From the NCBI RefSeq assembly GCF_029278605.1, contig NZ_CP119573.1:1984001-2048000 (forward strand): DNA of 64,000 nucleotides, written 5' to 3'. The notes beneath the pieces were generated by a model, which was not told the DNA's origin, ran no database searches, and saw only the letters and a list, made by a program, of their open reading frames with translations. A program made the position numbers and the translations under genes. This document shows positions 42,463-50,392 of the stretch, piece by piece (position 1 is the stretch's first letter; every line of letters begins with the position of its first letter). Origin of the DNA: Cupriavidus sp. WKF15. Its GTDB lineage: Bacteria > Pseudomonadota > Gammaproteobacteria > Burkholderiales > Burkholderiaceae.

Positions 42463-43688
42463 GCCACCACCTCCAGCTTTGCCGGTTTCAGCGCGGCAAC
42501 CGCACGCGCGATGCGTTGCAGCGCGTCCTCCAGCACCGTGTCGGCCACAGCAAAGGAGAGCCTGAAGTAGGGCGACAGGCCATAGGCAGCACCGTCGACG
42601 ACAGCCACGCCTTCGGCCTCCAGCAGCCAGTCGGCCACGTCGGCGTCGCTTTCAACCGGCCGGCCGTCGGGCCGCAGGCGTCCGATCAGGCCGCCGCAGT
42701 TGACGTAGGCGAAGAATGCGCCCTGCGGTGGCAGCAGTTGCAGGCCCGGAATAGACGGGATGGTCCTGGTCACGAGTTCGGCGCGGCGCGCGTAGGCCTC
42801 CCGCGCGTTCTGCACGAACGTCTGGTCGGCTGCATCGAGCGCCGCCGCCACGGCGGCCTGGCCGATCGCGCTGGCGCCCGAAGATACCTGCGACTGGATT
42901 GCCGTCATTGCCTGCACCAGTTCCACAGGGGCGATGCCCCAGCCGATGCGCCAGCCGGTCATAGCGTAGGTCTTCGATGCGCCATTGACCAGCAGTGTGC
43001 GCGCGCGCAGGTCCGGCGCCACGTTCAGCCAGTGCGGTGGTGCAGCGCCAAAGCGGATCCGCTCGTAGATTTCATCGACCAACACGAGCACGTGTGGGTG
43101 GCGGCGTAGAACCTCGGCGAGGGCCGCGAGTTCGTCTGCACTGTAGACCGCGCCGGTCGGGTTGGCCGGGGTGTTCAGCACCAGCCAGCGCGAGCGCGGT
43201 GTCATTGCGGCTTCCAGCCGGGCGGCGTCAAGCTTGAAGCCGCTGCGCTCATCGCAGGGCAGAACCACCGGGGTGCCGTCATTGACGCGCACGATGTCCG
43301 GAAAGGAAGGCCAATATGGCGCCGGCAGCAGGACCTCGTCGCCGCTGTCGAGCGTGGCCGAGAATGCCTCGAAGATGACCTGCTTGCCGCCATTGGCGAC
43401 AAAGACGTCGGCAGGGGTGACCGGGAACCCGTGGTCGCGTTGGTACCGGGCGGCAATTGCCTGGCGCAGCGCGACCGAGCCCGCGGTGGGCGTGTACTTC
43501 GTTTCGCCGCGCGCGAGCGCGGCTATGGCGGCCCGCTTGATGGCCTCGGGGGTATCGAACTCAGGCTCGCCGGCCGTCAGAGCCAGGATGTCGCGCCCCT
43601 GGCGGGCCAGCGCGGTGGCGCGCTGGCCGGCAGCGGCGATCGGCGAGAGGCGCACCCGGCGGGCGCGCTGGGACAGGAGAATGCTCAT
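42459..43688 (-). CDS. Class I/II PLP aminotransferase
   Basis: The 409-residue enzyme of the aspartate-aminotransferase family has ILALTAGEPEFDTPEAIKRA, YTPTAGSVALRQAIA, VLNTPANPTGAVYSADEL, LVDEIYERIRFG and the Schiff-base lysine in LVNGASKTYAMTGWRIGWG. The arginine in FRLSFAVAD binds the substrate carboxylate. The gene sits between the binding-protein genes and the permeases, which suggests transamination of the imported amino acid. I started it at the ATG at 43688; the frame is open to 44006 without homology. AGGAGAATG precedes the start. Confidence 0.9.
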   Translation of the reverse strand: MSILLSQRARRVRLSPIAAAGQRATALARQGRDILALTAGEPEFDTPEAIKRAAIAALARGETKYTPTAGSVALRQAIAARYQRDHGFPVTPADVFVANGGKQVIFEAFSATLDSGDEVLLPAPYWPSFPDIVRVNDGTPVVLPCDERSGFKLDAARLEAAMTPRSRWLVLNTPANPTGAVYSADELAALAEVLRRHPHVLVLVDEIYERIRFGAAPPHWLNVAPDLRARTLLVNGASKTYAMTGWRIGWGIAPVELVQAMTAIQSQVSSGASAIGQAAVAAALDAADQTFVQNAREAYARRAELVTRTIPSIPGLQLLPPQGAFFAYVNCGGLIGRLRPDGRPVESDADVADWLLEAEGVAVVDGAAYGLSPYFRLSFAVADTVLEDALQRIARAVAALKPAKLEVVA

Positions 43689-43893
43689 GGAGAAACTTCG
43701 ATAGTGGTGTCGGGCTGAGCCTTGCCGGGGTTTAGCCGGTGAGCCGATCGAAGACCGGCTTTTTGGCGCCGCGTCAGCGCTGCGCGCTGGGCAGGCAGAT
43801 GCCGTGCCGTGCGCTGATCGAGCCGCCGTGCGCATGGGGGCTGCCGTGCAACAGTTAATTGATGGCGGCCTCGCTGACGAACAAGGCGCGCGC

Positions 43894-44715
43894 TCATGGC
43901 TTCTTGCTCTCGGCAAAGACGGCGAAGTCGCTCGGCGCGACATCGAACCTGCCCTGCTGCGCGCGCGCATTGGCAGGCTTGATGTAGGCGCCTTCGGGTA
44001 CGCCATACTTGCGTGCGGTGGCGAGCAGCAGGCCGGAGCGGTGCCAGTCGCGGATTGCCTTGTCCACGAATGCGACCGTATCTTTCTCGCCGCGGCGGGT
44101 CCAGACCACGGTAGGCGAGGGAATCAGCTGCGCTTCCGTTGCCAGCGTGAAGTCCTTCCATTCTCCGGCGCTTGGGCCGTTCAGCGTGTGGTAGAGCGCG
44201 GGCTGGATATGTACCGATGCCGCGCAGGTGCCGCCCTTGAGCGCCAGCAAAGACTCGGGGATGCCGCGCAGGCCCTTGACGATCGCGCCGTAGTTCTCTG
44301 CCAGCGGACGCGCAAAGTTGCTGCCCTGCGAGACGCAGGCCACCTTGCCGCGCAGGTCTTCCCAGCGCTTGATGCCGCTCGCCTTCGACACGACGGCCGC
44401 GCCGCCGACAAGGTCATAAGGGGTCGGCGCAAAGCTCAGGATCTCGCTGCGCTCCTGCGTCCACTGGATATTGGCGACCAGCAGGTCGACCTTGCCCGCC
44501 TGCAGGAACTGCACGCGGGTGGAAGCAGTGACCGGCACGGTTTCAAGTTCGACGCCAAGGCGCTTCGGCAGGTCGGCCGCAAGTTCGGTCTGGTAGCCAC
44601 CGGCCTTGCCGGTCGTGGTATCCAGCAAGCCGAACGGCGGGCTCGGGCCGTCGATGCCCGCGGCGAGTTTGCCGCGCTGCTTGATCTTGTCGAACGTGGC
44701 GTCGGCGTGGTGCAT
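43894..44715 (-). CDS. Amino-acid ABC binding protein, frameshifted after its signal peptide
   Basis: The 273-residue frame covers the mature type II periplasmic binding domain (ATFDKIKQRGKLAAGIDG, QFLQAGKVDLLVANIQWTQE, VACVSQGSNFARPLAENYG). It lacks a signal peptide. One is encoded directly upstream in another frame: MKRVFLLFPFLCAALTASG from 44773. Removing one base near 44711 would join it as ...SGHAHADATFDKI, exactly like the paralogue at 44818-45648. The gene is therefore either a recent pseudogene, a case of recoding, or a sequencing error. If translated from 44715 the product would remain cytoplasmic. Confidence 0.8.
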   Translation of the reverse strand: MHHADATFDKIKQRGKLAAGIDGPSPPFGLLDTTTGKAGGYQTELAADLPKRLGVELETVPVTASTRVQFLQAGKVDLLVANIQWTQERSEILSFAPTPYDLVGGAAVVSKASGIKRWEDLRGKVACVSQGSNFARPLAENYGAIVKGLRGIPESLLALKGGTCAASVHIQPALYHTLNGPSAGEWKDFTLATEAQLIPSPTVVWTRRGEKDTVAFVDKAIRDWHRSGLLLATARKYGVPEGAYIKPANARAQQGRFDVAPSDFAVFAESKKP

Positions 44716-44773
44716 GGCCGGAAGCAGTCAGCGCGGCGCAGAGAAAAGGGAATAGCAGGAAGACTCTCTTCAT
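44713..44773 (-). pseudogene. Out-of-frame signal peptide of the binding protein
   Basis: The ATG at 44773 opens MKRVFLLFPFLCAALTASGHA, a well-formed secretion signal with basic n-region, hydrophobic core and small-residue cleavage site. It continues into arginine-rich nonsense because of the one-base shift close to 44711. It belongs with the domain at 43894-44715. Confidence 0.75.
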
Positions 44774-44817
44774 ATCAGGAGGGCGCCTTGGCGCCGCGCC
44801 GGTGCGCAGCGTTCGGC

Positions 44818-45648
44818 TCAGGACGCGTTCTTGAAGCGTGCTTGCAGTTCGGGCAGCAGTGGCTGCGGCGGCGTGATGCCGAGCCGCTTTTCCGTGGCGA
44901 TCAGCCAGCCCGAGCGATGCCATTCCTGGACGATCTTGTCCACCGCGGCGATGGTGTCCGTCTCGCCCTTGCGGGTCCAGACCACGGAAGGCGCGGGCAG
45001 GATCTCGGTGGGGATTGGCGCGGCGTAGTCGGTCCAGTCGGCGTTGCTGCGAACCAGCGGGTGGATCAGGGTGGCGTCGTGAACCGCGGCGACGCACTGG
45101 CCGCCCCGCAATGCCAGCAACGATTCCGCGGAGGTCTTGAAGCCACGCACCTGGGCGCCGTACTGCTCCTGCAAAGGCTTGACGTAGCTGCTGCCCTGCG
45201 AAGCGCAGACGGTCTTGCCGCGCAGGTCCTCCCACTTGGCGATGCCGCTGCGCTTCAGCACAGCCGCCGTGCCGCCGACGCGGTAGAACGGGGTTGGCGC
45301 ATGGCCGAGCAACTCGCCGCGCTCGGGGTTGTATTCCATCGACGCAATCAGCAGGTCAACCTTGCCTTGTTGCAGGAACTGCACGCGATTGGAAGGCTGC
45401 ACGGGCACCAGTTCGGCGTCCACACCCAGCCGCTTTGCCAGGTCGCGCGCCAGCTCGGGATTCCAGCCAACCGGCTGCTGTGTGACTGGGTCGATCGAGC
45501 CGAACAGGCCGCCGCCGACGAGGACGCCGATGGAGACCTTGCCGCGCTGCTTGACGCGGTCCAGCGTGGCATCCGCCCAGGCGGCGTTCAGGGTCAGGCA
45601 GGACAGTGCCGCAGCAGCGGCGATGCGAAGGAGCGGGAGCGCGGGCAT
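44818..45648 (-). CDS. Amino-acid ABC transporter binding protein
   Basis: The 276-residue type II periplasmic binding protein has an intact signal peptide (MPALPLLRIAAAAALSCLTL, cleaved after AAWA). Mature landmarks are DATLDRVKQRGKVSIGVLVG, QFLQQGKVDLLIASMEYNPE, WEDLRGKTVCASQGSSYVKP and SVVWTRKGETDTI. It is paralogous to the frameshifted gene downstream, a tandem duplication. As the only clearly exportable receptor of the operon it probably serves the permeases at 40917-42462. It is the first gene of the minus-strand operon, divergent from the flavin monooxygenase. Confidence 0.9.
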   Translation of the reverse strand: MPALPLLRIAAAAALSCLTLNAAWADATLDRVKQRGKVSIGVLVGGGLFGSIDPVTQQPVGWNPELARDLAKRLGVDAELVPVQPSNRVQFLQQGKVDLLIASMEYNPERGELLGHAPTPFYRVGGTAAVLKRSGIAKWEDLRGKTVCASQGSSYVKPLQEQYGAQVRGFKTSAESLLALRGGQCVAAVHDATLIHPLVRSNADWTDYAAPIPTEILPAPSVVWTRKGETDTIAAVDKIVQEWHRSGWLIATEKRLGITPPQPLLPELQARFKNAS

Positions 45649-45892
45649 GTCTGGTCATAAGAACAAAGAGGAGACGATGCTATCGCCCGGCGCCGCAGTG
45701 AACAAAGAAGGCTTTCGGATATGGATATGCCGCGAAGTCGTAGGCAAATTTCGCATGTTCCGGCTCGACGGCTTCCATCCATCGATATGCGGGAGGCCTG
45801 CCTATGGATAGAAGAACATCGAGCTTCGCAATACCAGTGGTGATCCCTACGATGTCCCCTGCATTGACAGACTGAGGACGGGAGAAACAGAC

Positions 45893-47260
45893 ATGGCGAG
45901 ACGCGAAGGCTTGATGAGCCTCGGTGCATTTCTCTATCCGAGCGGGCACCACATCGCCGCCTGGCGGCATCCCGAAGCCAAGGCCGACGCCGGTATCGAC
46001 TTTCAGCACTACGTGGCTCTGGCGCAGGCCGCCGAGGCTGCCAAGTTCGACCTGATCTTCCTGGCCGACGGCGTGGGCACGCGCGGCGACAATGTCGAAT
46101 TCCTCAGCCGTACCGCGCACAGCTACCAGGCTCAGTTCGAGCCGATCACCTTGTTGTCGGCGTTGGCGGCCGTCACCGGGCGGATCGGGCTGGTGGGCAC
46201 GGCTTCGACCAGTTTCAACGAGCCGTACCACGTGGCGCGCAAGTTCGCGTCGCTCGACCATATCTCGGGTGGCCGTGCCGGCTGGAACCTGGTCACCTCG
46301 TCGAACGAGCACGAGGCCCGCAATTTCAACCGGGACGAGCACTTCGCGCACGCCGATCGCTACCGGCGCGCGGAGGAATTCGCCGATGTGGTGACCGGGT
46401 TGTGGGACAGCTGGGAGGATGACGCCTTCCTGCGCGACAAGGCGAGCGGGCGCTACTTCGACCCGGCCAAACGCCATGTGCTGCGACACAAGGGCGAGCA
46501 CTTCTCGGTGCAGGGACCGCTCAACGTCTCGCGCCCGCCCCAGGGACACCCGGTGGTGGTGCAGGCCGGTTCCTCGGAGGCTGGCAAGGAACTGGCGGCA
46601 CGCAGCGGCGAGGCGGTATTCACGGCCCAGCAGACGCTGGAGGAGGCCGTCGCCTTCTACGCCGACCTGAAGGGCCGCCTGCCGCGCTACGGCCGTTCAC
46701 CGGATGACCTCAGGATCCTGCCGGGCGTGTTTCCGGTGGTCGGCCATAGCGAGAGCGAGGCGAAGGAGAAGTTCGAACAACTTCAATCGCTGATCGACCC
46801 GGTAGTGGGCCTGGCGCTGGTCGCCGGCCTGACGGGCGGCTTCGACCTGTCCGGCTATCCGCCCGACGGCCCGATTCCGGAGCTTGCGCCGACCAATGCC
46901 AGCAAGAGCCGCCAGCGCCTGGTGCTGGACCTGGCGCGGCGCGAAAACCTTACCATCCGCCAGCTCTACCAGCGCGTGGCTGGCGCGCGCGGTCACTGGC
47001 AACTCGTTGGTACACCGGCACAGATCGTGGATCAGCTCGAAGAACGTTTCCTCAACTACGGCGCCGACGGCTTCAACGTCATGTCGCCGGTACTGCCCGG
47101 AGGGCTGACTGATTTCATCGCGCTGGTGTTGCCCGAGTTGCGGCGGCGTGGGCTGTTCCGGACCGAATATGCGGGGGCCACGCTGCGCGAGCATCTCGGC
47201 CTCGCGCGCCCTGCGCATCCCGCGGTCAGGCGCAAGCACGCCGAGGTTGCTGCGGCGTGA
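45893..47260 (+). CDS. NtaA/SnaA/DszA-family flavin-dependent monooxygenase
   Basis: The 455-residue luciferase-like enzyme uses FMNH2 from a separate reductase. Family blocks are SLGAFLYPSGHHIAAWRHP, FDLIFLADGVG, TASTSFNEPYHVARKFASLD, GRAGWNLVTSSN and QAGSSEAGKELAARSGEAVF. Relatives attack nitrilotriacetate (NtaA), pristinamycin (SnaA) and dibenzothiophene sulfone (DszA). Divergent transcription from a sulfur-amino-acid importer suggests C-S or C-N cleavage of an organosulfur compound (inference). No reductase partner lies adjacent; the flavodoxin-like protein at 15502-16122 is distant. GGGAGAAACAG precedes the ATG. Confidence 0.9.
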   Translation: MARREGLMSLGAFLYPSGHHIAAWRHPEAKADAGIDFQHYVALAQAAEAAKFDLIFLADGVGTRGDNVEFLSRTAHSYQAQFEPITLLSALAAVTGRIGLVGTASTSFNEPYHVARKFASLDHISGGRAGWNLVTSSNEHEARNFNRDEHFAHADRYRRAEEFADVVTGLWDSWEDDAFLRDKASGRYFDPAKRHVLRHKGEHFSVQGPLNVSRPPQGHPVVVQAGSSEAGKELAARSGEAVFTAQQTLEEAVAFYADLKGRLPRYGRSPDDLRILPGVFPVVGHSESEAKEKFEQLQSLIDPVVGLALVAGLTGGFDLSGYPPDGPIPELAPTNASKSRQRLVLDLARRENLTIRQLYQRVAGARGHWQLVGTPAQIVDQLEERFLNYGADGFNVMSPVLPGGLTDFIALVLPELRRRGLFRTEYAGATLREHLGLARPAHPAVRRKHAEVAAA

Positions 47261-47452
47261 GCGATATTGCAACCCCTTGATTCATAATGACTTCGGGGGC
47301 CAGACCGCCAGACTTCACACGAAAGGTACGATCCCCTTGAAGGGAGCGCGATTTATCGACAAGCACCCACACCTTCGATCGCCAGAGCTACTGAGCATAT
47401 TGACAGGCGTATCCCACAACTTCGTTCCACTCCCAAATTTCCGGTTCAGTAA

Positions 47453-48121
47453 TCAGCCCGGGGCGATTGGGGGGCTGGGGTTGGTCCAGCCATTCTCGAA
47501 CACCATCTCGTCCAGGGATTGCCGCCTGGCCCAGTCTTCCTGTTCCAGCATCGGCTTCTCATAGAATGTGTCGACCTGGCCAAGGCACAGCACAGCCACT
47601 GGCCGAGCACCGGGCGGCAGCCGCAGCAGCTGGCCAAGCTGTTCAGGCTCAAACAAGGAAACCCAGCCCACGCCGATTCCTTCCGCGCGCGCAGCAAGCC
47701 AGAGGTTCTGGATGGCGCAGGCCACCGAAGCGAGATCCATGTCCGGCATGGTGCGCCGGCCGAAGATATGCCGCTCACGTCCATCCATCAGCGCTGCCAC
47801 CAGTACTTCCGCGCAGCCCAGGATGCCCTCTACCTTGAGTCGCATGAACTCGTCCTGGCGTTCGCCCAGGGCGACCGCGGTGCGCTGGCGTTCGGAATCG
47901 ACCAGCGCGTGGATCTGCGTTCTCAGGCTCCTGTCAGTGATGCGGATGAAGCGCCAGGGTTGCATGAAGCCGACGCTGGGGGCGAGATGCGCAGCGTGCA
48001 ACAAGCGTTCCAGCAATGCAGGATCGAGTGGGTCCTTCCGAAAGTGGCGCATGTCGCGACGCTCCCGGATGACGCGATAGACAGCGGCAATTTCACTGTC
48101 GCTGTAGCGATATGGGTTCAT
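47453..48121 (-). CDS. bluB: 5,6-dimethylbenzimidazole synthase
   Basis: The 222-residue nitroreductase-fold protein has the BluB signature RRDMRHFRKDPLDPALLERL followed by AAHLAPSVGFMQPWRFIRI. It also has MPDMDLASVACAIQNLWLAA and GIGVGWVSLFEP. BluB destroys FMNH2 with oxygen to make the lower ligand of B12. It stands alone, without other cobalamin genes, but the window also contains a B12-dependent mutase (13150-15249). The C-terminus ENGWTNPSPPIAPG is variable. It ends convergently to the monooxygenase gene. No cobalamin riboswitch was recognised upstream. Confidence 0.9.
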   Translation of the reverse strand: MNPYRYSDSEIAAVYRVIRERRDMRHFRKDPLDPALLERLLHAAHLAPSVGFMQPWRFIRITDRSLRTQIHALVDSERQRTAVALGERQDEFMRLKVEGILGCAEVLVAALMDGRERHIFGRRTMPDMDLASVACAIQNLWLAARAEGIGVGWVSLFEPEQLGQLLRLPPGARPVAVLCLGQVDTFYEKPMLEQEDWARRQSLDEMVFENGWTNPSPPIAPG

Positions 48122-48346
48122 GGCTTGAATAACGCGGCGGTGGCGCTAGGGCTGGAGGGAAGTGGCAATGCGGGTAGCTTGCCACGATGGTGCCGTGACG
48201 ATGGCTTCGCGCTGTGCGATTTTGCGATGCCGGCTCATCCTGGGTCCGGCTGGTCCAACTGATGCGGTGCCGCTCTTGGGTGGCCTCATGCCGTGCATCC
48301 TCCTCGCTGTGCAAGTAGCCGCTCGTGGTCGCGATCGTATCTGTGG

Positions 48347-48724
48347 CTAAACCCGAATGACGAGGTCGGAATACTTCCAGACGTGTTCGTCTGCCGATAG
48401 CAGTCGCAATGGCTCGATGATCGCCTGGGCGATTAACAGCCGATCAAACGGATCTCGATGGTGGTTTGGCAGATGACGCACTGCGGCTGCATGCGAGTTC
48501 GTCACAGGAAGCTCACGAAAGCCTGCGGCGGTGATTTCAGCGATAAGTTCGTCGACATTGACGTCGATCTTTTCGAGGCCTGCCTTGATGGAGATCTCCC
48601 AGATGCTGGCCGCACTGATGAAAACCTCCTCGGCATCCAGGATCAGTCGCTCCGCGGCCTGGCTCAGTTTGGGGTCATTCGTGACCGCCCAGAGGAAAAC
48701 ATGGGTATCGAGAAGGATGCGCAT
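48347..48724 (-). CDS. vapC: PIN-domain toxin (VapC type)
   Basis: The 125-residue ribonuclease has PIN acidic residues: D6 in LLDTHVFLW, the glutamate in SAASIWEISIK, the aspartate in HHRDPFDRLLIAQA, and the last acidic site in LLSADEHVW. VapC toxins cut tRNA or rRNA when the antitoxin is lost. Its ATG overlaps the antitoxin stop by one base (TAATG), the classic coupled arrangement. AILILDAEEVFISAAS-like text and the TNDPKL start are typical of PIN toxins paired with Phd-type antitoxins. Confidence 0.9.
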   Translation of the reverse strand: MRILLDTHVFLWAVTNDPKLSQAAERLILDAEEVFISAASIWEISIKAGLEKIDVNVDELIAEITAAGFRELPVTNSHAAAVRHLPNHHRDPFDRLLIAQAIIEPLRLLSADEHVWKYSDLVIRV

Positions 48725-48960
48725 TACCTTCCTTCGAATGCTGCGAGCAAGTCGTCAGGGAGCGGGGCATCGAAGTCGTCCGCCATGCGGATCTTCCCCT
48801 TCAGCCCGCCGAGGCGCCGCGGGCCCTTTGGCTTGTCGAATGGCACGATCCGGGCCATGGGCTTGCCTGCCTTGGCGATCACCACCTCGTCGCCTGCCGC
48901 TACCTCTTCGATGAGCCGTGAAAGATGCGTTTTCGCCTCATGAATGTTCACCGTCTGCAT
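48724..48960 (-). CDS. vapB: Phd/YefM-family antitoxin
   Basis: The 78-residue antitoxin has the Phd/YefM DNA-binding N-terminus VNIHEAKTHLSRLIEEVAAG followed by DEVVIAKAGKPMARIVP. A basic, disordered C-terminus would wrap the toxin. It neutralises the PIN toxin and represses its own operon. A 13-bp palindrome at 48977-48989, 17 bp upstream of the start, is the likely operator. GGAGAGAAAC precedes the ATG on the minus strand. Confidence 0.88.
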   Translation of the reverse strand: MQTVNIHEAKTHLSRLIEEVAAGDEVVIAKAGKPMARIVPFDKPKGPRRLGGLKGKIRMADDFDAPLPDDLLAAFEGR

Positions 48961-48976
48961 GTTTCTCTCCTGCGGA

Positions 48977-48989
48977 TAGACTTAGTCTA
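48977..48989. promoter_or_regulatory. Toxin-antitoxin operator
   Basis: TAGACTTAGTCTA is a perfect palindrome around one central base directly upstream of the antitoxin gene, followed by a repeated TTTAGTC. Autoregulation by Phd-type antitoxins at such sites is standard. Confidence 0.55.
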
Positions 48990-49454
48990 GTTTAGTCAAA
49001 TCCGTCCGACAAGATCACCCGCGCAACCGGGTTCGATCCGCTGGAATCTATAGACATAAGCGTATTTATGTCTAAATATCGACTGCGGTAGTTAAATATT
49101 TAACGTATTACGTTGAAGGTCTTGGATCGCCGGTGTCACCGGTGTACGCCCGCGCTGGGTCCTCGCAGAACAGCTGCAGCAGAGCTATAGCCCGGTGCGC
49201 ACGCCCGCCCAGGCCATCCGGACCTGCCGCGTTGAAGGAAAAGCAGGCGTGACGCCGTAACGGAAGGGCAGCAGGCCGGAGACCTCGCGGAACAGCGCAC
49301 GGGTGCCGGGCAGCGCCCGCGCAGTTCGGCCAAATCGGTATGCAGCGCAGCGTCGGTCAGTACCCGATGAGATTCGCCGCCCGCGCATTCCGGAGCACCT
49401 CGCTTGCGCTATCATCCGGCCAATCTGGTCCACAGCAAACGACAGGAGCAGCCC
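48990..49454. other. AT-rich palindrome cluster and gene-free spacer
   Basis: The stretch 49046-49115 is strongly AT-rich for this replicon. It contains TAGACATAA...TTATGTCTA (49051-49074), the perfect palindrome GTTAAATATTTAAC (49091-49104) and AACGTATTACGTT (49102-49114). The first shares the half-site TAGAC with the toxin-antitoxin operator. From 49120 to 49440 GC content returns to normal, but I see no convincing gene; short frames on both strands lack family features. Confidence 0.5.
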
Positions 49455-50162
49455 ATGATGCGACACATCGGTCAGACCGTCTCGTTCACCCGTCCCGACG
49501 GCCAGTCGGTCAACGGCTACCTTGCCAGGCCGGATCTCACTGAGGGCGCCCCGGCCATCATCGTTGTCCAGGAGTGGTGGGGGCTGAACAACCAGATTCG
49601 CGGCGTGGCCGACCGCCTTGCGCGTGCCGGCTATTACGCGCTGGTGCCTGACCTCTACCGCGGCGCCAGCACAGTCGAGCAGGAAGAGGCCCACCACCTG
49701 ATGTCCAAGCTGAACTTCGGCGACGCCGTGGCGCAGGACATCCGCGGCGCTGTGCAGTACATCGGCACCCTGAGCAACCGCATCGGTATCACCGGCTTCT
49801 GCATGGGTGGCGCGCTGACGCTGCTGTCGCTGAACGCCATCCCCGAGCTGAAGGCAGGTGTGCCGTTCTACGGCATGCCGCCGCTGGAAGCCATCGATCC
49901 CGCCAATATCAAGGCGCCGGTGCTCGTCCACTCGGCCACGCAGGACGCGTTCTTTGCGGCCGAGGACTTCGACAAGCTCGAGGAGAAGCTGCGCGCCGGC
50001 GGCGTCGACGCGACGTTCCACCGTTACCTCGCGCACCATGCATTTGCCAACGAGGAAGCCATCGGCGACGGCCGCATCGCCGGTACCCAGTACGACGCCG
50101 CTTGGGCGCAGGTCGCCTGGGACCGCACGCTGACGTTCTTCGCGCGCCACCTATGGCGCTGA
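49455..50162 (+). CDS. Dienelactone hydrolase-family protein
   Basis: The 235-residue alpha/beta hydrolase has the DLH nucleophile C116 in ITGFCMGGALTLLSL and the activating glutamate E40 in IIVVQEWWGLNNQIRG. The acid is in SATQDAFF and the histidine in YLAHHAFANE. Such enzymes open dienelactones to maleylacetate in chloroaromatic degradation, but many genomic members act on other small esters. Link to the maleylacetate reductase in the window is possible though they are 30 kb apart. CAGGAG precedes the ATG at 49455; a second ATG follows at 49458. Confidence 0.87.
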   Translation: MMRHIGQTVSFTRPDGQSVNGYLARPDLTEGAPAIIVVQEWWGLNNQIRGVADRLARAGYYALVPDLYRGASTVEQEEAHHLMSKLNFGDAVAQDIRGAVQYIGTLSNRIGITGFCMGGALTLLSLNAIPELKAGVPFYGMPPLEAIDPANIKAPVLVHSATQDAFFAAEDFDKLEEKLRAGGVDATFHRYLAHHAFANEEAIGDGRIAGTQYDAAWAQVAWDRTLTFFARHLWR

Positions 50163-50392
50163 TCATCGCCAGCCGGGAAGCATTCCGTCTGCGGCCAGGC
50201 CGCCCTGAACCCGGATGACGGCAGCGACGCTAACGATGACAGTCAAAAATGAGCGGGCGGAGGCGATCCGTAACCAATGGGATGGACGCCCCCACCGCCC
50301 GCGCCAGTGGTCTGCTACCGCAGCGCGGAAAGGACTGATTGGACGGGCCGGGTTGCAAGGCACGGGCTACCACTCGGAAGAAGCGCCTAAGC

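Noticed and set aside
43804..45660. A 618-codon plus-strand frame across the two binding-protein genes
   Set aside because: It is antisense to two recognisable periplasmic binding proteins and shows no family features; its length results from codon bias.
48122..48346. Possible cobalamin riboswitch before bluB
   Set aside because: I could not find the conserved B12-box core or a plausible paired structure.
49185..50150. A 321-codon minus-strand frame opposite the dienelactone hydrolase
   Set aside because: The sense strand has the nucleophile and ribosome site; the antisense product shows no motif.
50253..50302. GCGGGCGG...CCGCCCGC inverted repeat after the dienelactone hydrolase gene
   Set aside because: The 34-nt loop and missing T-run make a terminator assignment too weak.
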